A stretch of 64,000 nucleotides of DNA from assembly GCF_000735525.1 (NCBI RefSeq), contig NZ_JMPR01000048.1:21030-85029 (forward strand), read 5' to 3'. Both the position numbers and the translations under genes were made by a program. The notes beneath the pieces are model-generated. The model searched no databases, was not told where the DNA came from, and saw only the letters and a program-made list of their open reading frames with translations. Source of the DNA: Tatumella ptyseos ATCC 33301. GTDB lineage: Bacteria; Pseudomonadota; Gammaproteobacteria; Enterobacterales; Enterobacteriaceae. Of the stretch, positions 12,328 to 20,156 are shown one piece after another; position 1 is the first letter of the stretch; each line of letters opens with the position of its first letter.

Positions 12328-13565
12328 TAATTCTTCGCCTGTGAACGCTCTTTGTCTGAAGGAGCCCCGGCAGCCGCCCGGGCTTCACTGCTATCCACGA
12401 CCGAGACTTTGGCACCGGTGGTCAGTCTGTCGATACCTTCGGTGACCAGCCGCTCCCCGGGTGTCACTCCGCTCAGGATGGCCTGCTGATCACTGCCATA
12501 GGCCGGGCCGGGGGTCACACTACGGCGGGTCACCGTATTGTCGGCGTTGATCACAAAGACAAAGCTGCCATCACTGCTGATCTGTAAGGCCTCGGCCGGG
12601 ATCACCGTCGCATTGTTCAGCACTTCGGTCTGCAGACGCAGGTTAACAAACTGGTTAGCAAACAGCGCTTCATCCGTATTCGGGAACATCGCTTTCAGCT
12701 CCACGCTACCCGTACTGGTATCAATTTCGTTACTCATAAACCGTACTTCACCCTGTGCAAGTACGGTGCTGTCGTTCTGATCGAAGGCGGTCGCAGGCAA
12801 CGCTTCGCCGTGATGCAGCGTTTTGACCAGTTGCGGAATATTACTTTGCGGTACGCTGAAGGTGACGGCGGCAGGCTGCATCTGCGTAATGGTGACCAGT
12901 GCAGTACTGGATGCCGTCACCATATTGCCGGGGTCGACCAGACGCAGGCCGACGCGACCACTGACCGGCGCAGTAATACGTGAATAGCTGATATTAATTT
13001 TTGCACTATTAATCTGTGCTTCATCTTCCTGAATCGCCCCGGTGTACTGCCCGACCGTCGCCATCTGGCTTTCCAGATCCTGCCGTGACAGGGAATCCTC
13101 AGCATATAGCTTACGGTAGCGAGCGAGTGTCAGCCTGGCGCTGGTCAGCAGGGCTTTATTTTGGGTCAGCGCCCCCTCATATTGCTGCAGAGTCGCCTGA
13201 TAAGTACGGTCATCAATTTGTGCCAGTAACTGCCCTGCCGTCACTTTCTGACCTTCGGTGAAATAGACTTTATCCAGCTGGCCGTCGACACGACTGGTGA
13301 CGGTGACACTGGCATTCGGCACCACGGTTCCCGGTGAACTCAGGTAGACAGGCACATTCGCCTGCGTCGCGGTACCGGCATGAACCAGCGTGGCACTGCC
13401 CCCGCCATGCATTCCCATGCGATGACCTCCCGGCCCGGGCATACCGCCGCTGCTTCCGGAGAACCAGACCCGCCAGATAACCCCGGCAATAATCAAACAG
13501 AAAACACCTGCCAGAAGCCATCTCAGCCAGTGATTTCGAACGTTTTTTTCAGTGTTATTTGTCAT
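12327..13565 (-). CDS. mdtA: MdtA-like periplasmic adaptor (HlyD family)
   Basis: A 412-residue membrane-fusion protein. It has a cytoplasmic tail, one anchor helix (about 16–33), a Gly/Met/His-rich linker ([15 protein letters not shown]), a lipoyl-like hairpin domain with long coiled-coil helices (about 70–200), and beta-barrel and membrane-proximal domains. [19 protein letters not shown] is the typical lipoyl half-motif. It is the first gene of a four-gene operon (adaptor, two RND pumps, outer-membrane channel) with 1-bp, 4-bp and 3-bp junctions. The two-component genes baeSR and mdtD that follow E. coli mdtABC are absent. Confidence 0.92.
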   Translation of the reverse strand: MTNNTEKNVRNHWLRWLLAGVFCLIIAGVIWRVWFSGSSGGMPGPGGHRMGMHGGGSATLVHAGTATQANVPVYLSSPGTVVPNASVTVTSRVDGQLDKVYFTEGQKVTAGQLLAQIDDRTYQATLQQYEGALTQNKALLTSARLTLARYRKLYAEDSLSRQDLESQMATVGQYTGAIQEDEAQINSAKINISYSRITAPVSGRVGLRLVDPGNMVTASSTALVTITQMQPAAVTFSVPQSNIPQLVKTLHHGEALPATAFDQNDSTVLAQGEVRFMSNEIDTSTGSVELKAMFPNTDEALFANQFVNLRLQTEVLNNATVIPAEALQISSDGSFVFVINADNTVTRRSVTPGPAYGSDQQAILSGVTPGERLVTEGIDRLTTGAKVSVVDSSEARAAAGAPSDKERSQAKN

Positions 13566-13599
13566 CAGATTTTGTGGTTATCAGAGAAATGGGGCACTG

Positions 13600-13617
13600 C
13601 AAAGAGTGGTCTCTTTG
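13600..13617. other. Small hairpin upstream of mdtA-like gene
   Basis: CAAAGAG / CTCTTTG around a 4-base loop lies about 35 bp upstream of the adaptor start, with TGCA flanks that extend the symmetry. It could be an operator or a leader hairpin; nothing in the sequence decides which. No clear BaeR box was recognised. Confidence 0.3.
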
Positions 13618-13777
13618 TGCAGCGGCATTGATGTTACTTGCCCTATTATTGACAACAGTGACGATATATTTCTACCGTCAAAGCGTAAGGTTTGTGTTAA
13701 AAAGTGTCGGAAGCCGCCCGTCACCGGGGAGTGACGGTGATAAAAAAGATAAATTTTCGACGTGTCGGGTAACGGCC

Positions 13778-13807
13778 CCCCTCTGCACCAGGGGCGGTGC
13801 AGAGGGG
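13778..13807. terminator. Hairpin at the 3' end of the FtsI-like gene
   Basis: A perfect 12-bp stem CCCCTCTGCACC / GGTGCAGAGGGG with a 6-base loop begins 13 bp past the stop of the minus-strand transpeptidase gene. A long T run is missing on either strand, so it may act as a weak terminator, an mRNA 3'-end stabiliser, or both. Confidence 0.5.
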
Positions 13808-13819
13808 CTGCGCGAAGAG

Positions 13820-15553
13820 TCAGGGTGTCGTTTGAGAGGTATTGGTGGTGTACAATGCATCCGGCGGAACGTTCAGATATTTAAGCACCGGCCCCATAAT
13901 ATTCCCGAAAACCGGAGCTGCCACCGACCCGCCAAAGTGAGCACCCGCTGTCGGATGGTTAACCATAATCACCAGTGCCACCACCGGATGACTGGCCGGC
14001 GCGACACCGGCCGTATAGTTAATATACCCGCCGTCATATTTACCGTTGGACCCCATTTTCTCCGCCGTACCGGTTTTTATGGCCAGACGGTATCCGGGAA
14101 CGGCCGCACGGACACCGGACCCTCCGGGCAGCGCATCACTTTCCATCATATGGACGACACTGCGTACCACATCGTCATCCGCGACCCGGGTGCCTTCCAC
14201 CGGCGGGGTGACTTTGGTGATAGATAACGGACGATAGATGCCGAAGGAGCCGAGGGTCGCATATTCACGCGCCATCTGTAACGGCGTCACACGCAGACCA
14301 TAGCCGAAAGCAAAGGTGGCACGTTCAATATCTGCCCAGCGCTGACGATGCAGCGGAAAATACCCGGTACTTTCGCCGGTCAGTCCCAGGTCGGTCGGCC
14401 GGCCCAGACCGAAGGAGCGGTAAGTATTCACCAACACGTCAGCAGGCATCGCCAGGGCAATGTGCGACACGCCGATATCACTGGACTTCTGCAGGATCCC
14501 GGTCATGGTCAGACGTGGCCAGTGACCGACATCGCGGATCAGGTGGCCGTTAACCACATAGGGCGTGGTATCAATCACCGAATCCGGACGTACCAGATGG
14601 CGTTGTAACCCTTCCATCACCACCAGCGGTTTCACCGTGGAGCCGGGCTCAAAGCTATCGTTAATCGCCACGTTACGCATCTGTACCGGGGTGGCATCAT
14701 CGTAGTTGTTCGGGTTATACGACGGATAAGAGGCCATACCCAGCACTTCGCCGGTATCGACTCTGACCATGACGGCGGCGCCGGAGTCGGCTTTATTCAG
14801 TAAGACCCCTTCGCGCAGCTTGCTGTACATGGTGTACTGGATAAATTTATCAATACTCAACTGCACGTTCGGTGGCTGAGAGGGGGGCTGGTAACTGATC
14901 ATCGAAATGATATTACCGTGGCGATCCTGGCGGTATTTCTCTTTACCCGGCTCCCCTTGCAGGATCTTATCGAAGCTCCTTTCTATACCGTTAAGACCGC
15001 TGTTATCGGCCCCGACAATACCAATCAGCGGTGCCGCGGCATCCCCCATCGGATAGAAGCGACTGTCATCGTACACCGAGGAAATCCCCGCCAGATGTAA
15101 CTGCGAAATATCCTTGGCGATGCCCAGTTCAACTTTACGCCCCAGATAGAGAAAACGTTTTTTCGGGTTGGCGGTGATTTCGGCCGCCAGTTCTTCCGGA
15201 CGCATGTCCAGCGCAGACGCCAGATAGTTCCACTTCGCACCATAGAAATCAGGGTTTGCTTCAAGGACTTTCAGAGGATCGGCAATAATGTCACGTGACG
15301 GCACACTCAGCGCCAGCGCATCGCCATTGCGGTCGAGCAGGGTTCCGCGGTTAGTCGGCAGGATCACGGTACGTAATGAACGCTGGTCTGCTTCACGCTC
15401 CAGCATAGGATGGTCAAGCAGCTGTAGATCACCGACCCGCAACAGCAGAAAAGCCAGACAACTCACGACACCAAGGCACACCAGGCGAAATCGGAAAGGG
15501 TTAAAGGTTTTGTTGATCTGGTCTTTACCCAGCATCTTTTTTATCCGGGGCAT
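13820..15553 (-). CDS. Second PBP3/FtsI-like peptidoglycan D,D-transpeptidase
   Basis: A 577-residue class B penicillin-binding protein closely collinear with FtsI: cytoplasmic tail, one transmembrane helix (about 25–45), a pedestal domain, and a transpeptidase domain. Active-site motifs are Ser305-T-V-Lys308 in EPGSTVKPL, the second motif SSD at 357–359 (E. coli FtsI has SSN), and KTGT near 492. It does not lie in a dcw cluster, so it is probably a paralogue of the essential ftsI, as in Salmonella, which has an acid-active second PBP3 (PBP3SAL). It would cross-link septal peptidoglycan in the periplasm. Its own promoter must lie between it and the Omr RNA terminator. Confidence 0.88.
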   Translation of the reverse strand: MPRIKKMLGKDQINKTFNPFRFRLVCLGVVSCLAFLLLRVGDLQLLDHPMLEREADQRSLRTVILPTNRGTLLDRNGDALALSVPSRDIIADPLKVLEANPDFYGAKWNYLASALDMRPEELAAEITANPKKRFLYLGRKVELGIAKDISQLHLAGISSVYDDSRFYPMGDAAAPLIGIVGADNSGLNGIERSFDKILQGEPGKEKYRQDRHGNIISMISYQPPSQPPNVQLSIDKFIQYTMYSKLREGVLLNKADSGAAVMVRVDTGEVLGMASYPSYNPNNYDDATPVQMRNVAINDSFEPGSTVKPLVVMEGLQRHLVRPDSVIDTTPYVVNGHLIRDVGHWPRLTMTGILQKSSDIGVSHIALAMPADVLVNTYRSFGLGRPTDLGLTGESTGYFPLHRQRWADIERATFAFGYGLRVTPLQMAREYATLGSFGIYRPLSITKVTPPVEGTRVADDDVVRSVVHMMESDALPGGSGVRAAVPGYRLAIKTGTAEKMGSNGKYDGGYINYTAGVAPASHPVVALVIMVNHPTAGAHFGGSVAAPVFGNIMGPVLKYLNVPPDALYTTNTSQTTP

Positions 15554-15729
15554 AACAATCCGCTGAATTAATAAAATAAGTCGATCTGACGATGTTTTAT
15601 AATGAATTTACCCGCAGGATCACAGCTAAAGTGTGTATCAGTTGGTAATAGTCCGTTATCACAGAACAGTGATAGCATATCAGGCGGTCGGGAAAAATGG
15701 GGATGTGCGGTAAAAAAAAGCATTCGTGC

Positions 15730-15801
15730 AAAAAAAACCTGCGCTTCCGCGCAGGCTGGTGTAATCAAAAACTTTGATGTTCACCCATCAATACCTCTGG
15801 G
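15730..15801 (-). ncRNA. omrB: OmrA/OmrB-type Hfq-dependent small RNA
   Basis: Read on the minus strand, the transcript would begin CCCAGAGGTATTGATGGGTG. Its first 15 bases equal the conserved 5' seed of E. coli OmrA and OmrB. It continues through TTACACCAGCC, as in OmrB, into the terminator stem CCTGCGC/GCGCAGG with a GAA-type loop and eight U residues. About 72 nt, against 82–88 in E. coli. Position confirms it: E. coli omrA and omrB also lie between aas and galR. The RNA is OmpR-controlled in E. coli and represses outer-membrane receptors, csgD and ompR. Only one copy is visible here. TAAATT sits at the expected -10 position; no clear -35 is seen. Confidence 0.92.
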
Positions 15802-16061
15802 ACAGTTAATTTACCAGGTAAGCGCCTCAAGCCACCACCCTATAAACGCAACTATTCTCCGCAAAATGTAAGCAGCTATTTAAAATTTAACCTGCCGAAA
15901 TGCCACGGCGCTCTGAACGTCCCCCCCGCCCGACGGTCTGAAAAGCCACTGACGGAAGCAATTTGGGCGATATCGGCCCGCAGACCGCTCTGCGGCTTGC
16001 AGTTCGCGACGTTTTCCGTAACACTCCCCGGATATGTCACTCTCCCCCCGGACACAACTGA

Positions 16062-17072
16062 ATGGCTACCATAAAGGATGTTGCCAGACTTGCCGGTGTT
16101 TCAGTCGCGACTGTTTCCCGTGTTTTAAACCATTCTCCGAAAGCCAGTGAAGCCTCACGTCAGGCCGTCCATGCGGCGATGCAGCAACTGCATTATCAGC
16201 CCAATGCCAATGCACGGGCTCTGGCACAACAGACCACCGCAACGATTGGCCTGATCGTCGCGGATGTGGCTGATCCGTTTTTTGGTGCCATGGTAAAAGC
16301 GGTCGATGAGGTCGCCAGTCAGACCGGCAACTTTCTGCTGATCGGCAACGGTTATCATAATGAGCAGCAGGAAAGGCTCGCGATACAGCAACTGATCCGC
16401 CATCAGTGTGAAGCGCTGGTCTTACATGTCAAAAAGATACCGGATGATGAGCTGGCCGGGTTAATGCGCCAAATCCCCGGCATTGTTCTGATCAACCGCA
16501 CCCTGCCCGGCTTTGAATCACGCTGTATCGCGCTGGATGATAACTACGGTAGCTGGCTGGCAACCCGCCATCTGATCCAACAGGGGCACCAAAATATTGC
16601 GTTTATCTGCTCCGACCATGCGATTTCAGATGCCGGTGACCGGCTGGAAGGTTACTACCGGGCACTGAATGACCATCAGATCCCACAGGATCCGCAACGG
16701 GTCGCGTTCGGTGAGCCGGATGAAACCGGAGGCGAAAAGGCGATGATCAGTCTGCTGGCGCAAGGAAAGACGTTCAGTGCTGTCGCCTGTTATAACGATT
16801 CGATGGCGGCCGGTGCGCTGGCGGCATTAAACGATAACTGTATTCCTGTGCCACAGCAGATGTCGCTGATGGGTTTTGATGATGTACTGGTCAGCCGGTA
16901 TGTGCGGCCACGGCTGACCACTATCCGCTATCCGGTAGTGACGATGGCACAGCAGGCTGCCACCCTGGCTCTGGCTTTATCCAAACGTCAGCCCCTGCCT
17001 GCGGTGACACACCTGTTCCATCCGACACTGGTGATCCGTCATTCAGTGGCACAGTATAATCCGCCGGGCTGA
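16062..17072 (+). CDS. galR: GalR, galactose operon repressor
   Basis: A 336-residue LacI-family regulator. The N-terminal helix-turn-helix, MATIKDVARLAGVSVATVSR with a hinge helix near residues 50–58, is followed by a periplasmic-binding-like core (60–330). It lies between the omr RNA and lysA, exactly as galR does in E. coli, and its sequence fits GalR rather than GalS. It binds galactose and controls gal genes in the cytoplasm. That is relevant here because UDP-galactose feeds the EPS locus. No canonical GalR operator was recognised upstream. Confidence 0.88.
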   Translation: MATIKDVARLAGVSVATVSRVLNHSPKASEASRQAVHAAMQQLHYQPNANARALAQQTTATIGLIVADVADPFFGAMVKAVDEVASQTGNFLLIGNGYHNEQQERLAIQQLIRHQCEALVLHVKKIPDDELAGLMRQIPGIVLINRTLPGFESRCIALDDNYGSWLATRHLIQQGHQNIAFICSDHAISDAGDRLEGYYRALNDHQIPQDPQRVAFGEPDETGGEKAMISLLAQGKTFSAVACYNDSMAAGALAALNDNCIPVPQQMSLMGFDDVLVSRYVRPRLTTIRYPVVTMAQQAATLALALSKRQPLPAVTHLFHPTLVIRHSVAQYNPPG

Positions 17073-17083
17073 AGCGCCCGGCG
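17062..17083. terminator. Hairpin between converging galR and lysA
   Basis: An 8-bp stem CGCCGGGC / GCCCGGCG with a 6-base loop overlaps the galR stop codon and points at lysA. There is no U run, so Rho-independent function is doubtful, but this is the only strong structure between the two converging genes. Confidence 0.4.
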
Positions 17084-17091
17084 ACGGCAGG

Positions 17092-18357
17092 TCAGACGCC
17101 GGCATCCAGTTCTAACGCCAGTAACTCATCAATGGTCTGCGCGCGGCGAATTTCACGCACCTGACCACCTTCAAACATCAGTTCGGGGATCAGCGGACGA
17201 CTGTTATAACCGGAAGACATGGAAGCCCCGTACGCCCCGGTATCATGAAATACCAGATAATCCCCGACCCGGGCTGCGGGCAGTGGCCGTGGGGCGATGG
17301 TCCCGCCTTCAAGCTGGGTAAACACATCCCCGGACTCACATAACGGGCCGGCAACCACGGTGTCCTGAAGCGTATTGGTTTCCGGCGCACGGTTATCTGC
17401 CGGCATGACTGAGATTTCATGGTAAGAACCGTACATGGCCGGTCGCATCAGGTCACTGAACCCGGCATCGACCAGTACAAAATGCCGGCTGCCCATAGCT
17501 TTTACCGCCCGCACCTGGCTGACCAGTACTCCGGATTGCGCCACCAGGAAACGGCCCGGCTCAATTTCCAGTTTTACCGGATGCCCAAGGTGGCTGGCAA
17601 TACGCTGACGCGCCGTATCCCACAGGCTGAAATAGTGCCGGGTATCAATTTCATCTTCACCGTAACGGTAGGGAACGGAAAGCCCGCCACCGGCAGAGAT
17701 GGCAGGAATATCTGCCCCGCTTTCTGTGACCTGGCCGACCATGGCATCACAGACCTGCTGCAGGTGCTGATAATCCACCCCGGAACCGATATGCATATGC
17801 AGCCCGGCGAGGGTTAACCCGCGATCACGGACCACCTGTAACGCCTGCCCCAGCTCCTGATACCAGATACCATGTTTGCTGTTTTCACCGCCGGTATTCG
17901 TTTTCTGGCTATGTCCGTGACCAAAGCCCGGGTTAATACGAAGCCAGACACGGTGCCCGGGCGACACTTCCGCCAGCTGGTGCAGCATATCAACAGACCC
18001 GGCATTAACCGCTATTTTCAGTTCTGCCACCCGCTGCAGTACGCTGTTATCCAGCACATCGGCGGTGAAAACAATATCGTCACCTTCCGGCTGAAAGCCT
18101 GCCACCAGCGCCCTTTCGATTTCACCCAGCGAGACCGAATCCACTTTGACACCCGCAGCATGCATCAGTCGCAGGATATGAATATTGGAGCAGGCTTTCT
18201 GAGCAAAACGGATGACATCAAAATCACGCAGTTTTTCAATCTGCTGCAGGATGACATCGGCATCATAGGCCCAGAAAGGACCGGTATATTGCTGTGCCAG
18301 AGGCAGCAGATTTTTCTGGTTTAATGCAGTTTCAGTGGTGGCTAACGGGCGCGGCAT
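17092..18357 (-). CDS. lysA: LysA, diaminopimelate decarboxylase
   Basis: A 421-residue fold-III PLP enzyme that converts meso-diaminopimelate to lysine, the last step of lysine synthesis in the cytoplasm. The PLP lysine is Lys54 in RFAQKACSN. HIGSG and the catalytic Cys in GPLCESGDVF are visible in the C-terminal half. The open frame extends 13 codons upstream, but the ATG at 18357 is chosen because it aligns with E. coli LysA and has AGGAGA 9 bp upstream. It converges on galR. LysR is the expected lysine-responsive activator, although another gene now sits between lysA and lysR. Confidence 0.95.
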   Translation of the reverse strand: MPRPLATTETALNQKNLLPLAQQYTGPFWAYDADVILQQIEKLRDFDVIRFAQKACSNIHILRLMHAAGVKVDSVSLGEIERALVAGFQPEGDDIVFTADVLDNSVLQRVAELKIAVNAGSVDMLHQLAEVSPGHRVWLRINPGFGHGHSQKTNTGGENSKHGIWYQELGQALQVVRDRGLTLAGLHMHIGSGVDYQHLQQVCDAMVGQVTESGADIPAISAGGGLSVPYRYGEDEIDTRHYFSLWDTARQRIASHLGHPVKLEIEPGRFLVAQSGVLVSQVRAVKAMGSRHFVLVDAGFSDLMRPAMYGSYHEISVMPADNRAPETNTLQDTVVAGPLCESGDVFTQLEGGTIAPRPLPAARVGDYLVFHDTGAYGASMSSGYNSRPLIPELMFEGGQVREIRRAQTIDELLALELDAGV

Positions 18358-18452
18358 AATTTCATATCTCCTGTACGATAGCCTCCAGTAAGCCACAGGG
18401 CATCCATATTGAAAAATATCAATTTATCTTTAACCTATTCATTTTTGATATA

Positions 18453-18458
18453 CATTAT
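18453..18458 (-). promoter_or_regulatory. Probable lysA -10 element
   Basis: A perfect TATAAT on the minus strand lies about 95 bp upstream of the lysA ATG. No -35 hexamer is found 16–18 bp further upstream, as expected for an activator-dependent (LysR-type) promoter. Confidence 0.5.
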
Positions 18459-18634
18459 ATGACCGTGTGCACCCGTGCCGGTTGTCACCTGACCGCCATT
18501 AACGGGGATGACAGAAAGCGCGGCTTACAGAACCGCCTGCTTCCTCACACATTTGACGGTTATCGATTACCCTGTAATGTACACAGACCGTTATTTTCTG
18601 CGGTTCCCGCATCCCCCGGACAGGAGAGAAATTG

Positions 18635-19123
18635 ATGAAGAAAGCACTGCTTCTGGCAGCAGGTTTGTTCTGCTCTGCCAGCACACTGGCCGCCGCCAGC
18701 CAGCCTTTTCCGCCGCCCTCTGACCAGAGTCCGGCCAGAAACCTGGCACAGGAAAACCGGAATCTGCAACTGGTCTATCACTTTTATAATCAGTTCTTTA
18801 ATGACCATGATCTCAGCGCCGCCGACAGAGACCTCTCGGCCGGGTATATCCAGCATAATCCCCATGTGCCGGATGGCCGTGCGCCTTTTGTGCACTATTT
18901 TGCCGGCTATTTTAAAGCGAATCCGCACGCACACTCCGTGATCAGTCAGTACGCCACTTACGGCGATCGTGTCTTTTTACGGGTACATTCCGTGCGCAAT
19001 CCTGATGATCGCGGGCGGGCTATCGTCGATATTTTCCGCGTGAAAGACGGAAAAATTACAGAGCACTGGGATTCGGTGCAGGATGTGCCGGCAACTGCGG
19101 CCAATAACAACACAATGTTCTGA
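18635..19123 (+). CDS. Secreted NTF2/SnoaL-like protein
   Basis: A 162-residue protein. A Sec signal peptide (about 1–20, KKALLLAAGLFCSASTLAAA) is followed by an NTF2-like/SnoaL domain. YIQHNPHVPDGRAPFVHYF and RAIVDIFRVKDGKITEHWD are characteristic of the predicted SnoaL-like aldol-condensation group; no reaction is proven for it. The ATG at 18635 is preferred over the in-frame TTG one codon earlier because AGGAGA lies 8 bp upstream. It occupies the normally short lysA–lysR intergenic space and could share a transcript with lysR, though a strong hairpin follows it. Confidence 0.8.
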   Translation: MKKALLLAAGLFCSASTLAAASQPFPPPSDQSPARNLAQENRNLQLVYHFYNQFFNDHDLSAADRDLSAGYIQHNPHVPDGRAPFVHYFAGYFKANPHAHSVISQYATYGDRVFLRVHSVRNPDDRGRAIVDIFRVKDGKITEHWDSVQDVPATAANNNTMF

Positions 19124-19173
19124 TAAGCCGTTTTTCTGCCCTGCCTTACCGGCAGAGAAACGCGAACAAAGAG

Positions 19174-19205
19174 GCCCTGCACCCGCTAAACCCCGGGTGC
19201 AGGGC
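19174..19205. terminator. Hairpin between the NTF2-like gene and lysR
   Basis: An 11-bp perfect stem GCCCTGCACCC / GGGTGCAGGGC with a 10-base loop. No T run follows. It lies 19 bp before the lysR start, so it may separate lysR from the upstream gene or act in the lysR leader. Confidence 0.5.
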
Positions 19206-19223
19206 GGATAAGGTAAACAGGGA

Positions 19224-20150
19224 ATGCAAAAAATTAACTGGCGTCAGATTGAAATATTTCATGCCATTATGACCCGTGGCAATCTGACTCAGGCGGCAGA
19301 GTTTCTGCATACATCACAGCCGACGCTCAGTCGCGAGCTGGCACGCTTTGAACAGCAACTGGAAGTCACGCTGTTCAGCCGTGTGCGCGGCAGGCTACAG
19401 CCGACCGTGCAGGCTCTGCGCTTGTTTGAAGAGGTCGAGCGTAGCTGGTATGGCCTGGAGCGCATCAGAGAGACCGCCGAAGGATTACGGGATTTCCACC
19501 AGGCCGAGCTGACGGTGGCCTGTCTGCCTGCCTTCTGTCAGTCACTGCTGCCTTCGTTGTGCCAGCCTTTTCTGCAACGCTACCCCGGGGTAAATATGAA
19601 CATTATCCCGCGGGAATCCCCGCTGCTTGAAGAATGGCTGTCAGCCCAGCGTTATGATCTGGGCCTGACGGAAACCTGCCAGCAACCGGCCGGCACCGAG
19701 CTACTGCCCCTGCTGACGGTGGACGAGGTCTGTGTTCTGCCGGCCAGTCATCCCCTGGCCGCCCGACCGCAACTGACCCCGGAAGATTTTTCCGGGCTCC
19801 CGTTTATCAGTCTGTCGCGGGATGACAGCTATCGTCAACTGCTGGATACGCTGTTCCGCGAGCATAATATCAGCCGGCAGTTACGGATGGAGACACACAG
19901 TGCCGCATCGGTCTGTGCCATGGTGAAGGCGGGGGTCGGGGTATCGATCATTAATCCGCTGACCGCGCTGGATTATGCCGGCCAGGGAGTGGTCATGCGG
20001 AAGTTCAGCATCAGCGTCCCTTTCACTGTCAGCCTGATCCGTCCGCTGCACCGTCCGGACTCGTCACTGACCGGGGCCTTTATCCGCCACCTGCAGCAAC
20101 AAGCCGGACAATTCGTCCGGCAGATAGCCTGTCAGTTACAGACAGACTGA
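19224..20150 (+). CDS. lysR: LysR, activator of lysA
   Basis: A 308-residue LysR-type regulator. An N-terminal winged helix (residues 3–62, including AAEFLHTSQPTLSRELARFE) and an effector domain align with E. coli LysR over the whole length (ESPLLEEWLSAQRYDLGLTE, HSAASVCAMVKAGVG, SLIRPLHRP). It activates lysA in response to diaminopimelate and represses itself. In E. coli it is divergent from lysA with a shared operator; here about 0.87 kb and an extra gene separate the two starts, so the shared operator arrangement is broken or rearranged. Confidence 0.95.
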   Translation: MQKINWRQIEIFHAIMTRGNLTQAAEFLHTSQPTLSRELARFEQQLEVTLFSRVRGRLQPTVQALRLFEEVERSWYGLERIRETAEGLRDFHQAELTVACLPAFCQSLLPSLCQPFLQRYPGVNMNIIPRESPLLEEWLSAQRYDLGLTETCQQPAGTELLPLLTVDEVCVLPASHPLAARPQLTPEDFSGLPFISLSRDDSYRQLLDTLFREHNISRQLRMETHSAASVCAMVKAGVGVSIINPLTALDYAGQGVVMRKFSISVPFTVSLIRPLHRPDSSLTGAFIRHLQQQAGQFVRQIACQLQTD

Positions 20151-20153
20151 CAG
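20129..20153. terminator. Hairpin at the lysR/MFS convergence
   Basis: An 8-bp stem CTGTCAGT / ACTGACAG with a 9-base loop overlaps the lysR stop codon and is followed by CGTTTA. Weak terminator candidate between two converging genes. Confidence 0.35.
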
Positions 20154-20156
20154 CGT

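Noticed and set aside
13559-14227. 222-codon plus-strand frame upstream of and antisense to the FtsI-like gene
   Set aside because: Most of it is antisense to a well-conserved transpeptidase; no family resemblance.
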